Positions 63,854-64,000 of a stretch of DNA of 64,000 nt are shown one piece after another (position 1 is the stretch's first letter; the number at the start of each line of letters is the position of its first letter). The translations under genes were made by a program, and so were the position numbers. The notes beneath the pieces are model-generated. The model was given only the letters and a program-made list of their open reading frames with translations, made no database searches and was not told the origin of the DNA. The DNA lies in contig SPJN01000007.1 in assembly GCA_006844605.1 (NCBI GenBank), positions 1-64,000 of the forward strand, read 5' to 3'. This stretch comes from Hyphomicrobiales bacterium (GTDB lineage: Bacteria; Pseudomonadota; Alphaproteobacteria; SPJN01).

Positions 63854-64000
63854 TCACAAATAAATCAGGATGCCAAAGGTCAGCGCCCAAAGCGCCCCAA
63901 CCACGAGCAAAACCTTGTCACGCATTATTACAGATGTGGGGGAGCCTGAGCGTTCCTCAACAATTGTGATTTGTAAATAACGTAACAATCCAAGCACCAC
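63854..64000 (-). CDS. UbiA-family polyprenyl-phosphate phosphoribosyltransferase (3' part only)
   Basis: The minus-strand frame is open to the window edge and encodes the last 48 residues of a membrane protein: LGLLRYLQI, then VEERSGSPTSVIMRDKVLL, then a hydrophobic helix VVGALWALTFGILIYL. The LRY-(8 to 10)-G-x-P-(4)-RD-(K/R)VL pattern and closing helix match the C terminus of mycobacterial DPPR synthase (UbiA, Rv3806c) from memory. That enzyme condenses PRPP with decaprenyl phosphate, the first step of the DPA branch. The catalytic Asp motifs lie outside the window, so the assignment rests on the C terminus plus the three following genes. Confidence 0.65.
   Translation of the reverse strand: MVLGLLRYLQITIVEERSGSPTSVIMRDKVLLVVGALWALTFGILIYL

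Overview
The window reads as ordinary chromosomal DNA of an alphaproteobacterium. The support is the co-occurrence of gene blocks typical of that class: lptF-lptG-lptD-surA-pdxA-rsmA beside gmk-yicC-mltG; an NDUFA12-like complex I subunit next to mlaD, a DUF2155 gene and aat; a DUF2066-CDP-alcohol transferase-AI-2E-hdaA operon; a B12-dependent ribonucleotide reductase (nrdJ); and an RNase E with a large acidic insert in its S1 domain and a C-terminal GWW motif. I cannot name the genus. Coding density is high, many genes overlap by 1 to 11 bases, and I found no tRNA, rRNA, CRISPR array, prophage or IS transposase.

Layout: 0-11.5 kb, envelope and housekeeping genes (mltG, yicC, gmk, an HSL-type esterase, then the LPS-export/vitamin B6 operon on the minus strand). 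11.6-14.2 kb, pepA-holC followed by an unusual tandem repeat that copies the end of holC. 14.2-20.2 kb, ABC-F ATPase, ndk, a membrane glycosyltransferase candidate, purN, purM. 20.5-24.3 kb, the DUF2066-to-hdaA operon. 24.3-28.1 kb, ppk1-ppx behind a Pho-box-like sequence. 28.1-38 kb, rnd, aspS, a glutathione transferase, an AT-rich acyltransferase that looks horizontally acquired, and nrdJ. 38.2-51.9 kb, NDUFA12, mlaD, DUF2155, aat, accC, accB, aroQ, a fused thiS-thiG, a second acyltransferase, a DsbA-like protein, an M48 protease, a degenerate gamma-glutamyltransferase-like lipoprotein, an aminotransferase and a flavin-binding protein. 51.9-60.6 kb, rne, amidase, PBP1A and prfB with its programmed frameshift.

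The most interesting region is the right end (60.7-64.0 kb). A tightly coupled minus-strand operon encodes homologues of the whole mycobacterial decaprenylphosphoryl-arabinose (DPA) branch: a UbiA-type phosphoribosyltransferase (partial, cut by the window end), a multi-spanning LPG-synthase-TM protein that is a candidate lipid flippase, a DprE1-like FAD oxidase and a DprE2-like reductase. The DprE1 homologue has alanine where the mycobacterial enzyme has the cysteine targeted by benzothiazinones. A GT-C membrane protein at 16.7-18.4 kb carries an AftB-like N-terminal signature and could be a user of the lipid-linked pentose. Together these suggest a polyprenyl-phosphate-pentose pathway decorating the cell surface of a Gram-negative organism.

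The second theme is repeats at gene ends. Duplications span or abut the stop codons of holC, the NDUFA12-like gene and amiC, and a 57-bp tandem repeat follows prfB. The holC and prfB repeats share a hairpin-forming core and both lie between convergent genes.
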